Source: Pseudomonadales bacterium (GTDB lineage Bacteria > Pseudomonadota > Gammaproteobacteria > Pseudomonadales > Azotimanducaceae). From it: a stretch of 64,000 bases of DNA. Each line of letters starts with the position of its first letter. Positions within the stretch are counted from its first letter, which is position 1. The notes beneath the pieces are model-generated. The model ran no database searches. It was not told the origin of the DNA and worked only from the letters and a program-made list of their open reading frames with translations. Location of the stretch: positions 1-64,000 of the forward strand of contig JANQMF010000026.1 in assembly GCA_028280225.1 (NCBI GenBank), written 5' to 3'. Shown one piece after another: positions 33,497-42,239 of the stretch. The position numbers and the translations under genes were made by a program.

Positions 33497-34448
33497 GGCT
33501 GACAGTATACATTCTTCGGACAAAAACACCTTTCGCTGGCGGACGGTAACTGCCCTTGGCGCCGCGACCTGGTTGGTGTCGACCCAATTGTCCGGATGCG
33601 CAAATCTGGCAGAGGAACAGGGTGAAGGTGAAGGCGCTGATGGTGAAGGAGCGGTAAATCAGTTGCTGATCGGCGGTGAGGGTGAAGGAAAATCCGGCAC
33701 CGGTGGTGAAGGCGAAGGTGGCGAAGGAGAGGGCGAAGGCAAAGGAGAGGGCGAAGGCAAAGGCGAAGGCGAAGGCGAAGGCGAAGGCAAAAGCGGCGCT
33801 GACGTGGACTTTGGCACTGATGATGTGGCCTACCTCACTCAACTGGGACTGATCCGTGGGCACCTGGCTGTTGGGCATGCGCTGTACAGCCAGAAACTGC
33901 CGGCGTTGGCCGAAACCCATATGAAACATCCCCGGGAAGAAATTTATGCTTCTGTGGAGGGGGCTTTTGACACCCGCGGTTGCGGTGGCTTTGGCGACAA
34001 TCTCACCGCGTTAACCGCTGCTGTCACACAGCGGGTGAGTCAGGCTGAAGTCGACCGGGTCTACGCTGACCTGACCGCTGCTGTTGCCGCTTGTGAACAG
34101 GGCGCGGACATCAATAACCCCAAGATCATTGCCAAAGTGATCGAAAATCTGCTGCGCACCGGGGGTGTGGAATATGAAATTGGCATTGTGGATGGTGAGG
34201 TTAATAATCTCCATGAATATCAAGATGCCTGGGGTTTTACTCAGATTGCCAGCGTCTGGGCTCAATCCCCGGCTTTTTCGACAAACCCCAAGGCCACGGC
34301 GGTCGCCGGTCAATTGCAGAACATTATTGCCGAGCTTGCTGAAATGTGGCCTTCTCTCGATCCGGAAGGCCGGGTGGAGCACGAAGGCGCCCGGTTATTT
34401 GGCGCAGCGGCACAGGTTCAGGTCACGGCCATCAACCTGAGCCGTTAA
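33495..34448 (+). CDS. lipoprotein with Gly/Glu/Lys repeat, near iron uptake genes
   Basis: 317 residues from ATG 33495; no other start is in frame in the N-terminal part. A lipoprotein signal (VTALGAATWLVSTQLSGC, Cys near residue 35) leads to a low-complexity region of about 65 residues rich in GEG/GEGK repeats (33610-33800), then a helical domain with HLAVGHALYSQKLPALAETHMKHP, ASVEGAFDTRGCGG and QVSQAEVDRVYADL. The helical part resembles imelysin-like or EfeO-like iron-regulated proteins in style, but I do not identify it. The repeat is coded by GGCGAA hexamers prone to slippage. Divergent start overlap with piuC suggests shared control. Confidence 0.75.
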   Translation: MADSIHSSDKNTFRWRTVTALGAATWLVSTQLSGCANLAEEQGEGEGADGEGAVNQLLIGGEGEGKSGTGGEGEGGEGEGEGKGEGEGKGEGEGEGEGKSGADVDFGTDDVAYLTQLGLIRGHLAVGHALYSQKLPALAETHMKHPREEIYASVEGAFDTRGCGGFGDNLTALTAAVTQRVSQAEVDRVYADLTAAVAACEQGADINNPKIIAKVIENLLRTGGVEYEIGIVDGEVNNLHEYQDAWGFTQIASVWAQSPAFSTNPKATAVAGQLQNIIAELAEMWPSLDPEGRVEHEGARLFGAAAQVQVTAINLSR

Positions 34449-34469
34449 GCATCCCGGCGGGAAAGAGCC

Positions 34470-35882
34470 ATGCCTCGCAAAGCACCCACAAACCCCCCGG
34501 CTGAGCCCCCTAAAACGCGGGTCTCGGACAGCCTGGGCGAGGTGGAAATAGACGCGGATGCCCTCTATGGCGCACAGACCCAGCGGGCGATACAGAATTT
34601 TCCCATCAGCGGAAGAACCCTGCCACGGGCCTTTGTCGAAGCCCTGTTGCTGGTCAAGGAGACCGCCGCCGCCGCCAACGGCAGCCTTGAGTGTATCGAT
34701 GCGGAGATATCCCAGGCCATTGTAGATGTCTGTCGCGGCTTATCCGCCAGGGCAGATTTGATGGCGCACTTTCCCGTTGACGTTTTTCAGACCGGTTCCG
34801 GGACCAGCTCCAATATGAACGCCAACGAAGTGATCAGCACCCTGGCCACCCGGCAGTTGGGCCGGGCAGTAAATGCCAACGATCACGTTAACTTTGGCCA
34901 AAGCAGCAACGATGTAATCCCCACCACCATCCACGTCAGTGCAGCCTTGCAGATCCACCATCGCTTAATTCCCGCCCTGGAGGAATTGATAGGGGCGATC
35001 GAAACCAGGGCCGCGGAGACGGATGATTTGGTTAAAACCGGACGCACCCACCTGATGGACGCCATGCCGGTACGCCTCAGCCAGTCGTTACGCGGTTGGT
35101 CCGGCCAGCTTGTGAATAACCTGCGGTTGCTGACCGGCCTGCAGGCGGAAATCCAGACCTTGGGGATGGGTGGGACAGCGGTGGGTACCGGCATCAATAC
35201 ACATCCGGATTTTGCCTCAACATTTGTGGGGATTTTGTCCAACAACACCGGCCTTAAGTTTGTTTCACCGGATAACCTCTTCCCCTATATTGGGTCTCAG
35301 GACACTGCGGTTGCCCTTTCCGGTCAGTTGAAGGCACTGGCGGTGTCGATGATGAAAATAGCCAATGATCTACGCTGGATGAATTCCGGACCCTTGGCGG
35401 GACTGGGTGAAATTACCCTGCAAGCCTTGCAACCAGGATCATCCATCATGCCCGGTAAGGTCAATCCGGTGCTTCCCGAGGCTGTGGCCATGGTGGCGGC
35501 CCAGGTGATTGGCAACGATACTGCGGTTACGGTGGGTGGCCAGGCGGGAAACTTTGAGCTGAATGTCATGCTGCCGATGATTGCAGCCAATGTGCTGGAG
35601 AGTATTGACATACTCAGTTCCAGCGCAGTGGTCCTGGCCCGGCATGCGGTAGCCACCTTTACGGTGAATGAAGAAAAACTGCAGGAAAGCCTTGGACAAA
35701 ATCCGATTCTTGTCACCGCCCTGAACCCCATTTTGGGTTATGCCAAGGCGGCTGAGATTGCCAAACAGGCGTACCGGGAAAAACGCCCCATTTTTGAGGT
35801 TGCCCGGGAGAATACGGATCTGTCCGCTGAAGAGTTGCAAGCACTTTTGGATCCGGCAAAACTCACCCGGGGTGGTTTATAA
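34470..35882 (+). CDS. fumC: class II fumarate hydratase
   Basis: A 470-residue iron-independent fumarase converting fumarate to (S)-malate in the TCA cycle. The fumarase/aspartase signature GSSIMPGKVNP is present, with upstream TGSGTSSNMNANEV, NFGQSSNDVIPT and RTHLMDAMPVRL. It begins 21 bases after the lipoprotein gene. In pseudomonads fumC is Fur-regulated and replaces the iron-dependent fumarase under iron limitation, which fits its place in the iron region here. Confidence 0.95.
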   Translation: MPRKAPTNPPAEPPKTRVSDSLGEVEIDADALYGAQTQRAIQNFPISGRTLPRAFVEALLLVKETAAAANGSLECIDAEISQAIVDVCRGLSARADLMAHFPVDVFQTGSGTSSNMNANEVISTLATRQLGRAVNANDHVNFGQSSNDVIPTTIHVSAALQIHHRLIPALEELIGAIETRAAETDDLVKTGRTHLMDAMPVRLSQSLRGWSGQLVNNLRLLTGLQAEIQTLGMGGTAVGTGINTHPDFASTFVGILSNNTGLKFVSPDNLFPYIGSQDTAVALSGQLKALAVSMMKIANDLRWMNSGPLAGLGEITLQALQPGSSIMPGKVNPVLPEAVAMVAAQVIGNDTAVTVGGQAGNFELNVMLPMIAANVLESIDILSSSAVVLARHAVATFTVNEEKLQESLGQNPILVTALNPILGYAKAAEIAKQAYREKRPIFEVARENTDLSAEELQALLDPAKLTRGGL

Positions 35883-35891
35883 CCGGCCGCG

Positions 35892-37787
35892 TCATTCACT
35901 GTTGCTGCTCGCAGGGCAGTGGCTTGGCAGGTCCAGGGTGGGGTTTTGGTCGAAAAATCCCACCGGAATAAGGTGGAAACCCGCATATTCAACAGGCATG
36001 ACCGGCCAGTCCTCGGGTCTGGGCACATGAGTCACGGCAACGGTGTGCCACATGACCAGGTCACATTGGGTGATATCCCGGTTTGCCTCGGTCAGCTCGG
36101 GTAAGCCACCCTGGCCCTGGTGCATCACGGTTCGTTGGCCCGCTGCGGAAGTTTCATCCGCCGCAAAGGGGGTGGCCCATAAATGATGTTGGCCAAACCC
36201 CGCACGCTTGACCACGATGGATTCCGGGGCCGCCAAAAGGCTGGGAGAAGAGCCGGGTAGTAGTTTGTATGCAACGGGTAAACCAAGGCCGTTAAGGGAG
36301 TTGGGATTGATCACCTTCCAGGTGCGGCTGGTGGCCGGGGATATGTCCCGCTGCGCATCACGTTCGGTCGTCAAATGCCGGCTGACCGCGGCAAACTGCG
36401 TGCCATGGGGGTTGTCCGGGCCAAGCGGCAGGGCCTGGACTTCGTTTTCATAAAGGCAATTATTCCCACCATCCAGTTCCCAGTCCAGGCGAAAGCAGAA
36501 CAGATGCTGATGAACGGGGGAGGCTAAGCCTTCACCGATTAACGGCGACTGGGCTGGATTGTGTGTTTCCGGGGTGACTGCACTGACGCCAACAATTCCG
36601 GTAAGTTTAATTTCCATTTGCACTGTGCCGTCCAGATACAGATACCAGAAAAAGCCGTAGTCGTAATTTCCAATGGTAAATATTGAACTGATCACCAGCC
36701 GTCTGGAACGCCGCACCTCACTATGCTGGGTGGCAAAGTCAACATGTTTCCACTGAATGCCATAGTCTTCTTCATGCATACAGATGGCGTGTTCCACGGT
36801 GCGGATCTTACCCTCCCAGGTCACCTGGTGGATATCGAAGTAGTGAATTTCACCCAGGCAGTCACAACCCAGTTTTAAGCTGTTGACCAGCATGCCCATG
36901 TTGTACTCACTGGCATCCAGCACATGTTTCCAGGCGTGCATGGGGTCTTTGTCGCCATACGGCACCACCATTTCCGACAGGGCGGCACGGTAAAGAAGCG
37001 GGCGCTGATGTAAGGAAAGCTGATGCAGAACCAGGCCGTGAACCGGGTGGATGGATACGGAAAATTCATACCCCTGCCAGTTCACCTGGTAGCCCTCCAC
37101 CTTAAAGCTGGGTCCGTCAGGTTGTGTAATCTCCAGGTTTCTCAGGTCCTGGCGGGTGTGTGTCTGGTGGGCAGCGTCAAAACGCCCGGAATTTGGCGGC
37201 AGCGGGATGGCGCCATGATCTTCCACCGCAGCCACACACCCCCTGGTCAGGTCAACATGGGCAATTAACCCGTGGATGGGCCGGGCGTAGCCATTGTCGG
37301 TGGCATCTTCTTTCAAAAAGGCAATACAACGCATGGCCCGGTGGCCGCTGGGGATAACTTCGTGAGCAAACCCGCCGGCGGGCCAGGGATCAATCTGCAC
37401 AAGCTTCAGTTCTTCCTCGGTATCGACACCAATATCCCGGCTGCGCATGGCGTTTAACCACTGGTCGTTGGACTTGGTCAGTTCAACGGCTAAGCCAATG
37501 TCCAACATGCCGTAAGGGGCTTGGGCGTCCAGGCCCAGACGTAAGGTGTCCACAGTGCCGCGGGTGATGTTCACATCGGCCTGAAACCCCCCGTCCGGTG
37601 TACTGTCGGTACCCACTAGTCTGACGACCCTTGCCGTTGCGGTACCCGCTTTGACTTGGGCCTTGTCGGGTTCCAGCAATCCCGAGGAACAAAAAACGGC
37701 ATCCTTGGCGGGGTGTGCATCGCGAAATATTGAAACGGCTTGGTTAAGTTCTGCCTCTGAGGGTGGGGCAAGGGGATGGGTGGGCAT
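35892..37787 (-). CDS. tynA: copper-containing primary amine oxidase
   Basis: A 631-residue copper amine oxidase that oxidises primary amines to aldehydes, H2O2 and ammonia. The topaquinone precursor lies in IGNYDYGF (Tyr375). The catalytic base region is LDASEYNMGM (Asp291), and copper ligands include HQH (about 426-428) and a later histidine in GFGQHHLWATPF. No export signal is evident, so it is probably cytosolic, unlike E. coli TynA. Tyramine or phenethylamine oxidation would feed 4-hydroxyphenylacetate or phenylacetate towards the hpa cluster downstream; substrate inferred from context. Confidence 0.92.
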   Translation of the reverse strand: MPTHPLAPPSEAELNQAVSIFRDAHPAKDAVFCSSGLLEPDKAQVKAGTATARVVRLVGTDSTPDGGFQADVNITRGTVDTLRLGLDAQAPYGMLDIGLAVELTKSNDQWLNAMRSRDIGVDTEEELKLVQIDPWPAGGFAHEVIPSGHRAMRCIAFLKEDATDNGYARPIHGLIAHVDLTRGCVAAVEDHGAIPLPPNSGRFDAAHQTHTRQDLRNLEITQPDGPSFKVEGYQVNWQGYEFSVSIHPVHGLVLHQLSLHQRPLLYRAALSEMVVPYGDKDPMHAWKHVLDASEYNMGMLVNSLKLGCDCLGEIHYFDIHQVTWEGKIRTVEHAICMHEEDYGIQWKHVDFATQHSEVRRSRRLVISSIFTIGNYDYGFFWYLYLDGTVQMEIKLTGIVGVSAVTPETHNPAQSPLIGEGLASPVHQHLFCFRLDWELDGGNNCLYENEVQALPLGPDNPHGTQFAAVSRHLTTERDAQRDISPATSRTWKVINPNSLNGLGLPVAYKLLPGSSPSLLAAPESIVVKRAGFGQHHLWATPFAADETSAAGQRTVMHQGQGGLPELTEANRDITQCDLVMWHTVAVTHVPRPEDWPVMPVEYAGFHLIPVGFFDQNPTLDLPSHCPASSNSE

Positions 37788-37904
37788 CAGTGGCGTCCTG
37801 GTGGTGTAATATCACAGGGTGAGCATATGAGGAGAAATGGCCGTATACAATAGGGGGTTTTAGGATTGCCATTGCAGATCCAAAGACCGCCCATGCAGAG
37901 CTTT

Positions 37905-38414
37905 TTACTGAAAGTGGATATAATATCCCAGGCTATCCAACCGGTCCGGTATGGCGTTTAACGCCATGGTTACCCGCTGCTGGCCCTCGTTGGGAGGCAC
38001 GCGGTGTTCAAGAAAGCCGGGATAAAGGACCAGAGTACCCGCTGCGGCATCGGGCAGAACCCAGGTTTCACTGTTGGGATGTCCGGACGGCCGATCGTTT
38101 TTAAAGACAAATTCGCCTCCGCCGCTGGGTTTGCGGAATGCGGTTCGGGCGGATTCATGGGGGGTGGTCAGGTATACTATCCACGATATGGAGCTGTTAG
38201 CATGAATATGCATAAACTGCCGAGGTGTGCAGGAACAGGGCCAATGAGTGGGTGTTACCCAGGTATCCTCCGAACAAGGCCAGATCGGAATTGAGTCCCA
38301 GACTGACCAACTCCCTTTGCAGTGGGGGGAGGTCAGCGCATCACAATTGCCTTTAATGCCATACCCGACCGCCTGGATTCGTGGGAGTACAGTTTGCGCC
38401 CGTCGCACCAACAA
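37905..38414 (-). pseudogene. 2-oxoglutarate/Fe(II) oxygenase-like gene, probably 5'-disrupted
   Basis: The C-terminal 100 residues look real: FMHIHANSSISWIVYLTTPH (iron-binding HxH), KPSGGGEFVFKNDRPSGHP, AGTLVLYPGFLEHRVPPNEG and QQRVTMALNAIPDRLDSLGYY, typical of a 2OG oxygenase beta-helix. Upstream of about 38213 the frame becomes tryptophan/cysteine-rich nonsense, while another minus frame (with SLGLNSDLALFGGYLGNTHSLALF) is protein-like. So the N-terminus has been broken by a frameshift or rearrangement. A diverged copy of its 3' end lies inverted at 38307-38438. Confidence 0.6.
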
Positions 38415-38438
38415 AATAGCAACTCGAGATCTTTATGA
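38307..38438 (+). pseudogene. inverted 3' fragment of a second 2OG oxygenase gene
   Basis: On the plus strand, after a stop at 38304-38306, the frame reads GGGQRITIAFNAIPDRLDSW up to a TGA at 38436-38438. This matches the C-terminus of the minus-strand gene (QQRVTMALNAIPDRLDSLGY) in both protein and DNA, but in the opposite orientation. The TGA overlaps the ATG of the next gene as ATGA (38435-38438), the arrangement of coupled operon genes, so an intact oxygenase gene probably once preceded 38435. Confidence 0.65.
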
Positions 38439-38758
38439 AAGGAAAAGAACTGATATTTATACCCTCGTCGGTGATTTTGGGCCTGGCCATTGCCGGGTGG
38501 CAGTTTTCCGGGGCGGGGACAACTCCGGCAGCAGTGGGACAACCGGCTGCGGCCAGTGCCCGGGCTCAAACTCACGCGCCGGCAGAGGATAAAAACGTAA
38601 CCGTGGTCACACCGCGTGGCCTGGCAAATCGTGATGAAACCGTTGTGGACGTCGAATCCATGGATGCGTTGGGATTAACGAGCTACAAGCAGTTTATCGA
38701 TCGTGATGACGATTGGGATGAAGAAGAGGATCGGCTTGAGGCAAAGGAGAAGGCTTAA
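38435..38758 (+). CDS. small membrane-anchored acidic protein, unknown function
   Basis: 107 residues. An N-terminal hydrophobic segment (LIFIPSSVILGLAIAGWQF) anchors the protein or is a signal, followed by an alanine/glutamine-rich linker, a central VTVVTPRGLANRDETVVDVESMDALGLTSY and a very acidic tail (DRDDDWDEEEDRLEAKEKA). No family recognised. Its start overlaps the stop of the oxygenase fragment upstream. Ends 17 bases before the convergent hpaR-like gene. Confidence 0.65.
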   Translation: MKGKELIFIPSSVILGLAIAGWQFSGAGTTPAAVGQPAAASARAQTHAPAEDKNVTVVTPRGLANRDETVVDVESMDALGLTSYKQFIDRDDDWDEEEDRLEAKEKA

Positions 38759-38775
38759 GCAGGTTGCCGGTGTTG

Positions 38776-39264
38776 TTATCCCTCTGATCGTTCGGGGTTT
38801 TCGGGGTTGTTGATTTGACGGATCCGGGTTTGAAAGTACTTAAGCTCCGCTAACAGCGCTTCAAAGCGCTGGTCCCCAAACTCACGTTTGTACAGGGCAA
38901 GCAGGGTGGCAGTTTGTTTGGCGGTTTTGCGCACGACAGCGCGGCCGGTGGGGGTTATGGACAAAATCGAGCGCCGGGCATCCCTGGTGTCGTTTGTTTT
39001 GCGGATCAGGTTTCGCCGGGTCATGTCCTTGATGATGCGGGTGACACTGGGGCCCATGATCATGGAAGCTTCCGCAGCCTTGGAAATTTCCATGGCGCCA
39101 ATGTCGATCAAAACCCGCAATAGCCGCCATTGTTGTTCGGTTAAACTGTGTTCCCGCAGAATGGGTCTGATCGGCGACATCACCGCTTCCCGGGCGCCAA
39201 GCAGGGCAGCGGCAATACCGTCATTGTACTTAGGCAGTTGTGGGCCTGTTTTGCCGGTTTTCAA
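38776..39264 (-). CDS. hpaR: MarR-family regulator, HpaR-like
   Basis: A 162-residue MarR repressor: LREHSLTEQQWRLLRVLIDIGAMEISKAAEASMIMGPSVTRIIKDMTRRNLIRKTNDTRDARRS is the winged-helix core with the R-D-x-R wing. The N-terminal region (LLGAREAVMSPIRPIL) matches HpaR of the homoprotocatechuate pathway. It lies 32 bases after the FAH-family gene on the same strand, so both are probably driven from the divergent promoter at 40203-40358. That region contains two identical TTAACAGGTTAA sites, its likely operators. Confidence 0.88.
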   Translation of the reverse strand: MKTGKTGPQLPKYNDGIAAALLGAREAVMSPIRPILREHSLTEQQWRLLRVLIDIGAMEISKAAEASMIMGPSVTRIIKDMTRRNLIRKTNDTRDARRSILSITPTGRAVVRKTAKQTATLLALYKREFGDQRFEALLAELKYFQTRIRQINNPENPERSEG

Positions 39265-39296
39265 AGGATGGTCCTTCCGTTTGCAACGGCGTTTAA

Positions 39297-40178
39297 TCAG
39301 GGTTTATCCAGGGGTTCGTCGACCACCCCGTGTTGCAGTTCTCCCACGCCATCCACAATGACCTGCACCGTATCCCCGGGCACCAGGTACCGGGGAGGAT
39401 CAAAGCGGGCACCGGCACCGTTAGGGGTGCCGGTGGCAATGATATCGCCAGGCTTTAACTGATAAAACTGCGAGCAGTAGCTGATAATGTACTTAAAGGG
39501 AAACAGCATATTGGCGGTGGTGTCGTTTTGCCGTTCTTCCCCGTTGATCAGGGTACGCACCCGCATGTCTTCGTATTGTGCCGGGGTAAATTCATCAGCA
39601 CTGACCATCCACGGGCCCACGGCGCCGCTATTCACAAAATTTTTGCCCTGGGTAACATTAAACTTGGCGTGCCGTACCCAATCACGGATGGTCCCTTCGT
39701 TCATAATGGTCAGACCGGCAATATACTCATAAGCCCGGTCCTGGGGTATGCGGCGGCCTGCTTTGCCGATGACCAGAACAATTTCACCCTCGTAGTCCAA
39801 CTGGGAGGATTCGGGTGGACGCCACACCGGTGCACCGTGTACGCCAAGGGATTCCACGGTACGCATAAAGATACTGGGAAAATCCGGCGGTTTTGAACCG
39901 TCTTTATATTCCGCATTGCGATTTGCATAGTTAACCCCAATGCAGATGATCTTATCCGGGTTGGGGATAGGGGCCTGTAGCTGGACATCGTTAAGAGACA
40001 GAAAGTCTGTAGAGCGTTCAGCCAGTGCCGCAGCTTCGCCAAGTCGTTGCTGTGCAATGATCGTCTTCAGATCACAGCCGGTGAGCAAACCCAGATCCAC
40101 AATACACGCCTCTGCCTTGACCTGCGGCATGGCACCCCAGGAATTTTTACCGTTTAAGCGGTAGCTCAAAAATCGCAT
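39297..40178 (-). CDS. hpaG: fumarylacetoacetate hydrolase family protein (HpaG-like)
   Basis: About 293 residues from ATG 40178 (MRFLSYRLNGKNSWG), the usual FAH-family start; ATG 40202 is possible but lies beside an operator-like site. The FAH core is clear: KIICIGVNYANRN, FPSIFMRTVESLGVHGAPV, QLDYEGEIVLVIGKAGR, TIMNEGTIRDWVR and KPGDIIATGTPNGAG. Members of this family in hpa clusters decarboxylate or isomerise 5-carboxymethyl-2-oxo-hex-3-ene-1,7-dioate. Here only a single domain is present, not the fused HpaG of E. coli. Which step it takes is inferred from the cluster. Confidence 0.82.
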   Translation of the reverse strand: MRFLSYRLNGKNSWGAMPQVKAEACIVDLGLLTGCDLKTIIAQQRLGEAAALAERSTDFLSLNDVQLQAPIPNPDKIICIGVNYANRNAEYKDGSKPPDFPSIFMRTVESLGVHGAPVWRPPESSQLDYEGEIVLVIGKAGRRIPQDRAYEYIAGLTIMNEGTIRDWVRHAKFNVTQGKNFVNSGAVGPWMVSADEFTPAQYEDMRVRTLINGEERQNDTTANMLFPFKYIISYCSQFYQLKPGDIIATGTPNGAGARFDPPRYLVPGDTVQVIVDGVGELQHGVVDEPLDKP

Positions 40179-40202
40179 GTGGAAGTCTCGGCCTAAAGGC
40201 AT

Positions 40203-40358
40203 AAAAGTTAACAGGTTAAGTAATTGTATTCAACTCATTCTACCCATGGGGTGTATAAGTGGTGTGGATGAGTGCAAAAAGCTAAATGGCAATTGCCAAG
40301 ACTGGGGTAATTGTAAATAATACTTAACAGGTTAATTTTTTACCGATGCGGAGGTGCC
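40203..40358. promoter_or_regulatory. divergent control region with two identical operator-like sites
   Basis: TTAACAGGTTAA occurs at 40208-40219 and again at 40324-40335. Each is a TTAAC/GTTAA inverted repeat with a two-base spacer. They flank the divergent promoters of the hpaG-like/hpaR-like genes and hpaE, with 116 bases between sites. This is the pattern expected of HpaR operators acting on both directions. Not tested. Confidence 0.7.
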
Positions 40359-41897
40359 ATGGACACAAGCCCGGGGTTTGCGCAAAACTTTACGCAAAAC
40401 AAAGAAAAAGCCGGCCTATTCCTGCGGCGTTTTCAGGATCAGGTGACCGGGCATATCATTAATGGCGAAATGGTGGTTCCGGATAAAGCGGAGGTTTTTA
40501 CCAACCTTTCACCCACCGATAATACCTCGTTGGGTAACGTGGTGGCCGGGAAGGCGGCGGATATGGACCAGGCCTGTGAGGCAGCCGCCCGGGCGTTTGT
40601 GCAATGGCGGGAAGTTCCGGGGGCTCAACGCCGGGAAATTTTGCACACTTTTGCGGACCACATCACTCAGCGGGCGGAAGAAATTGCCCTGGTGGAAGCA
40701 TCGGACTGTGGACAGCCCATTCGCTTCATGCAGCAGGCGGCCATCCGTGGCGCCGACAACTTCCGCTTTTTTGCGGACAAAGCGCCGGAGGCGGAAAACG
40801 GCCAAGCCCTGTATCAGGCGGAGCATACCAACTTCACCATGCGCACACCGGTGGGTCCGGTGGGTGTGATTACCCCCTGGAATACCCCCTTTATGCTGGC
40901 TACCTGGAAAATTGCCCCGGCCTTGGCGGCGGGCTGCACGGTGGTGCACAAGCCTGCTGAACTCTCCCCCTTAAGTGCCTGCCTGCTGGCGGAAATTGCC
41001 CGGGACTCGGGTATGCCCGACGGGGTGTGGAATATGGTCAACGGCTTTGGCGAAGTGGTGGGCAAACGGCTTACCGAACACCCGGCTATTCAGGCGGTTG
41101 CCCTGGTCGGCGAGTCGTCCACCGGGAGCCATATCATGCGTCAGGGTGCGGATACCCTTAAGCGGGTACACTTTGAACTGGGGGGTAAAAATCCGATTAT
41201 CGTTTTTGATGATGCGGACTTTAAGCGGGCTCTGGATGCGGTTGTGTTTATGATTTACAGTCTGAATGGTCAACGGTGCACCTCCTCCAGCCGGTTGTTG
41301 GTTCAAAGCAATATTGCTGAGGACTTTATTCAGGCGGTTAAGGCGCGGGTGGAAAAGCTGCGGGTTGGCCATCCATTGGATCCTGCTACCGAAGTGGGGC
41401 CCCTTGTGCATACCGGGCACCTGGAAAAGGTTTGCAGCTATTTTGATATTGCCCGGCAGGATGGCGCAAAAACCCTGGTTGGGGGTACAAAGCGCAAAGA
41501 TCTGGGTCCGGGTAACTATGTGGCTCCCACATTATTTGTGGATGCGGATAACCACATGCGGATTGCCCGGGAAGAAATTTTTGGTCCCGTCTTAACCGCA
41601 ATTACCTTTGATGACGAAGACGAAGCGGTTAAGTTGGCCAACGATACCGTTTATGGCCTGGCCGGTTATATCTGGACTGAGAATACCGGGCGCGCCATGC
41701 GCATGGCCAGAGACGTGGAGGCCGGCATGCTTTGGGTCAATTCCGAAAACAACCGCAATTTGCCGTCACCCTTTGGCGGTATGAAGATGTCCGGCATCGG
41801 CCGTGACGGCGGCGACTACAGCTTTGATTTTTATATGGAAACCAAAAATGTTTGTGTTGCTCACGGCACGCACAAGGTGCCGGTTCTGGGTACGTGA
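40359..41897 (+). CDS. hpaE: 5-carboxymethyl-2-hydroxymuconate semialdehyde dehydrogenase
   Basis: A 512-residue NAD-dependent aldehyde dehydrogenase. The glutamate motif is VHFELGGKNPIIVFDDADF, the catalytic cysteine is in LNGQRCTSSSRLLV, and the NAD-binding region has GEVVGKRLTEHPAIQAVALVGESSTG. The length and N-terminus match HpaE, which oxidises the meta-cleavage semialdehyde to 5-carboxymethyl-2-hydroxymuconate. Gene order (hpaE, dioxygenase, hpaF, hpaH) supports the assignment. Other semialdehyde dehydrogenases are close relatives. Confidence 0.9.
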   Translation: MDTSPGFAQNFTQNKEKAGLFLRRFQDQVTGHIINGEMVVPDKAEVFTNLSPTDNTSLGNVVAGKAADMDQACEAAARAFVQWREVPGAQRREILHTFADHITQRAEEIALVEASDCGQPIRFMQQAAIRGADNFRFFADKAPEAENGQALYQAEHTNFTMRTPVGPVGVITPWNTPFMLATWKIAPALAAGCTVVHKPAELSPLSACLLAEIARDSGMPDGVWNMVNGFGEVVGKRLTEHPAIQAVALVGESSTGSHIMRQGADTLKRVHFELGGKNPIIVFDDADFKRALDAVVFMIYSLNGQRCTSSSRLLVQSNIAEDFIQAVKARVEKLRVGHPLDPATEVGPLVHTGHLEKVCSYFDIARQDGAKTLVGGTKRKDLGPGNYVAPTLFVDADNHMRIAREEIFGPVLTAITFDDEDEAVKLANDTVYGLAGYIWTENTGRAMRMARDVEAGMLWVNSENNRNLPSPFGGMKMSGIGRDGGDYSFDFYMETKNVCVAHGTHKVPVLGT

Positions 41898-41924
41898 TGG
41901 CTGGGCGCAAGTGGGGTTGATAAA

Positions 41925-42239
41925 ATGAGTTTATATGGCTTACAAAAATTGTTGTACGAGCTGAATCGTGATGAAGACCTGCAGGCCCGCTTCAGGACAG
42001 ATAAGGAGACGGTCTTGCGGAAGTACACGCTGACCGCGGAGGAATACAAAGCGGTTCAAGATGAAGACATTGGCCTGCTCTATATTCTGGGTGTAAACGG
42101 GCAGATTTTGATGCACTTTGCCGCCATGTGTGGTTTAGCCTGGCCGGAATATATTCAAGCCTTGCGGGATGCTTTGAAGGTCCATGGCAATGTGCGTGCC
42201 GGCATTTATGCCACCACTGATGGTAAGGGGGCCATATGA
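41925..42239 (+). CDS. LigA-like small subunit of a ring-cleaving dioxygenase
   Basis: A 104-residue protein of the LigA family (alpha subunit of protocatechuate 4,5-dioxygenase type enzymes): SLYGLQKLLYELNRDEDLQARFRTDKETVLRKYTLT, then VNGQILMHFAAMCGLAWPEYI. LigA subunits cap the active site of the LigB catalytic subunit. The gene overlaps the next gene as ATGA (42236-42239), so the two are translated together. A separate LigA subunit in a homoprotocatechuate cluster is unusual, since the known HpaD is a single polypeptide. Confidence 0.85.
   Translation: MSLYGLQKLLYELNRDEDLQARFRTDKETVLRKYTLTAEEYKAVQDEDIGLLYILGVNGQILMHFAAMCGLAWPEYIQALRDALKVHGNVRAGIYATTDGKGAI

Noticed and set aside
38248-38592. 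114-residue plus-strand ORF over the oxygenase region
   Set aside because: It is in a different frame from the conserved oxygenase fragment and has no motif.
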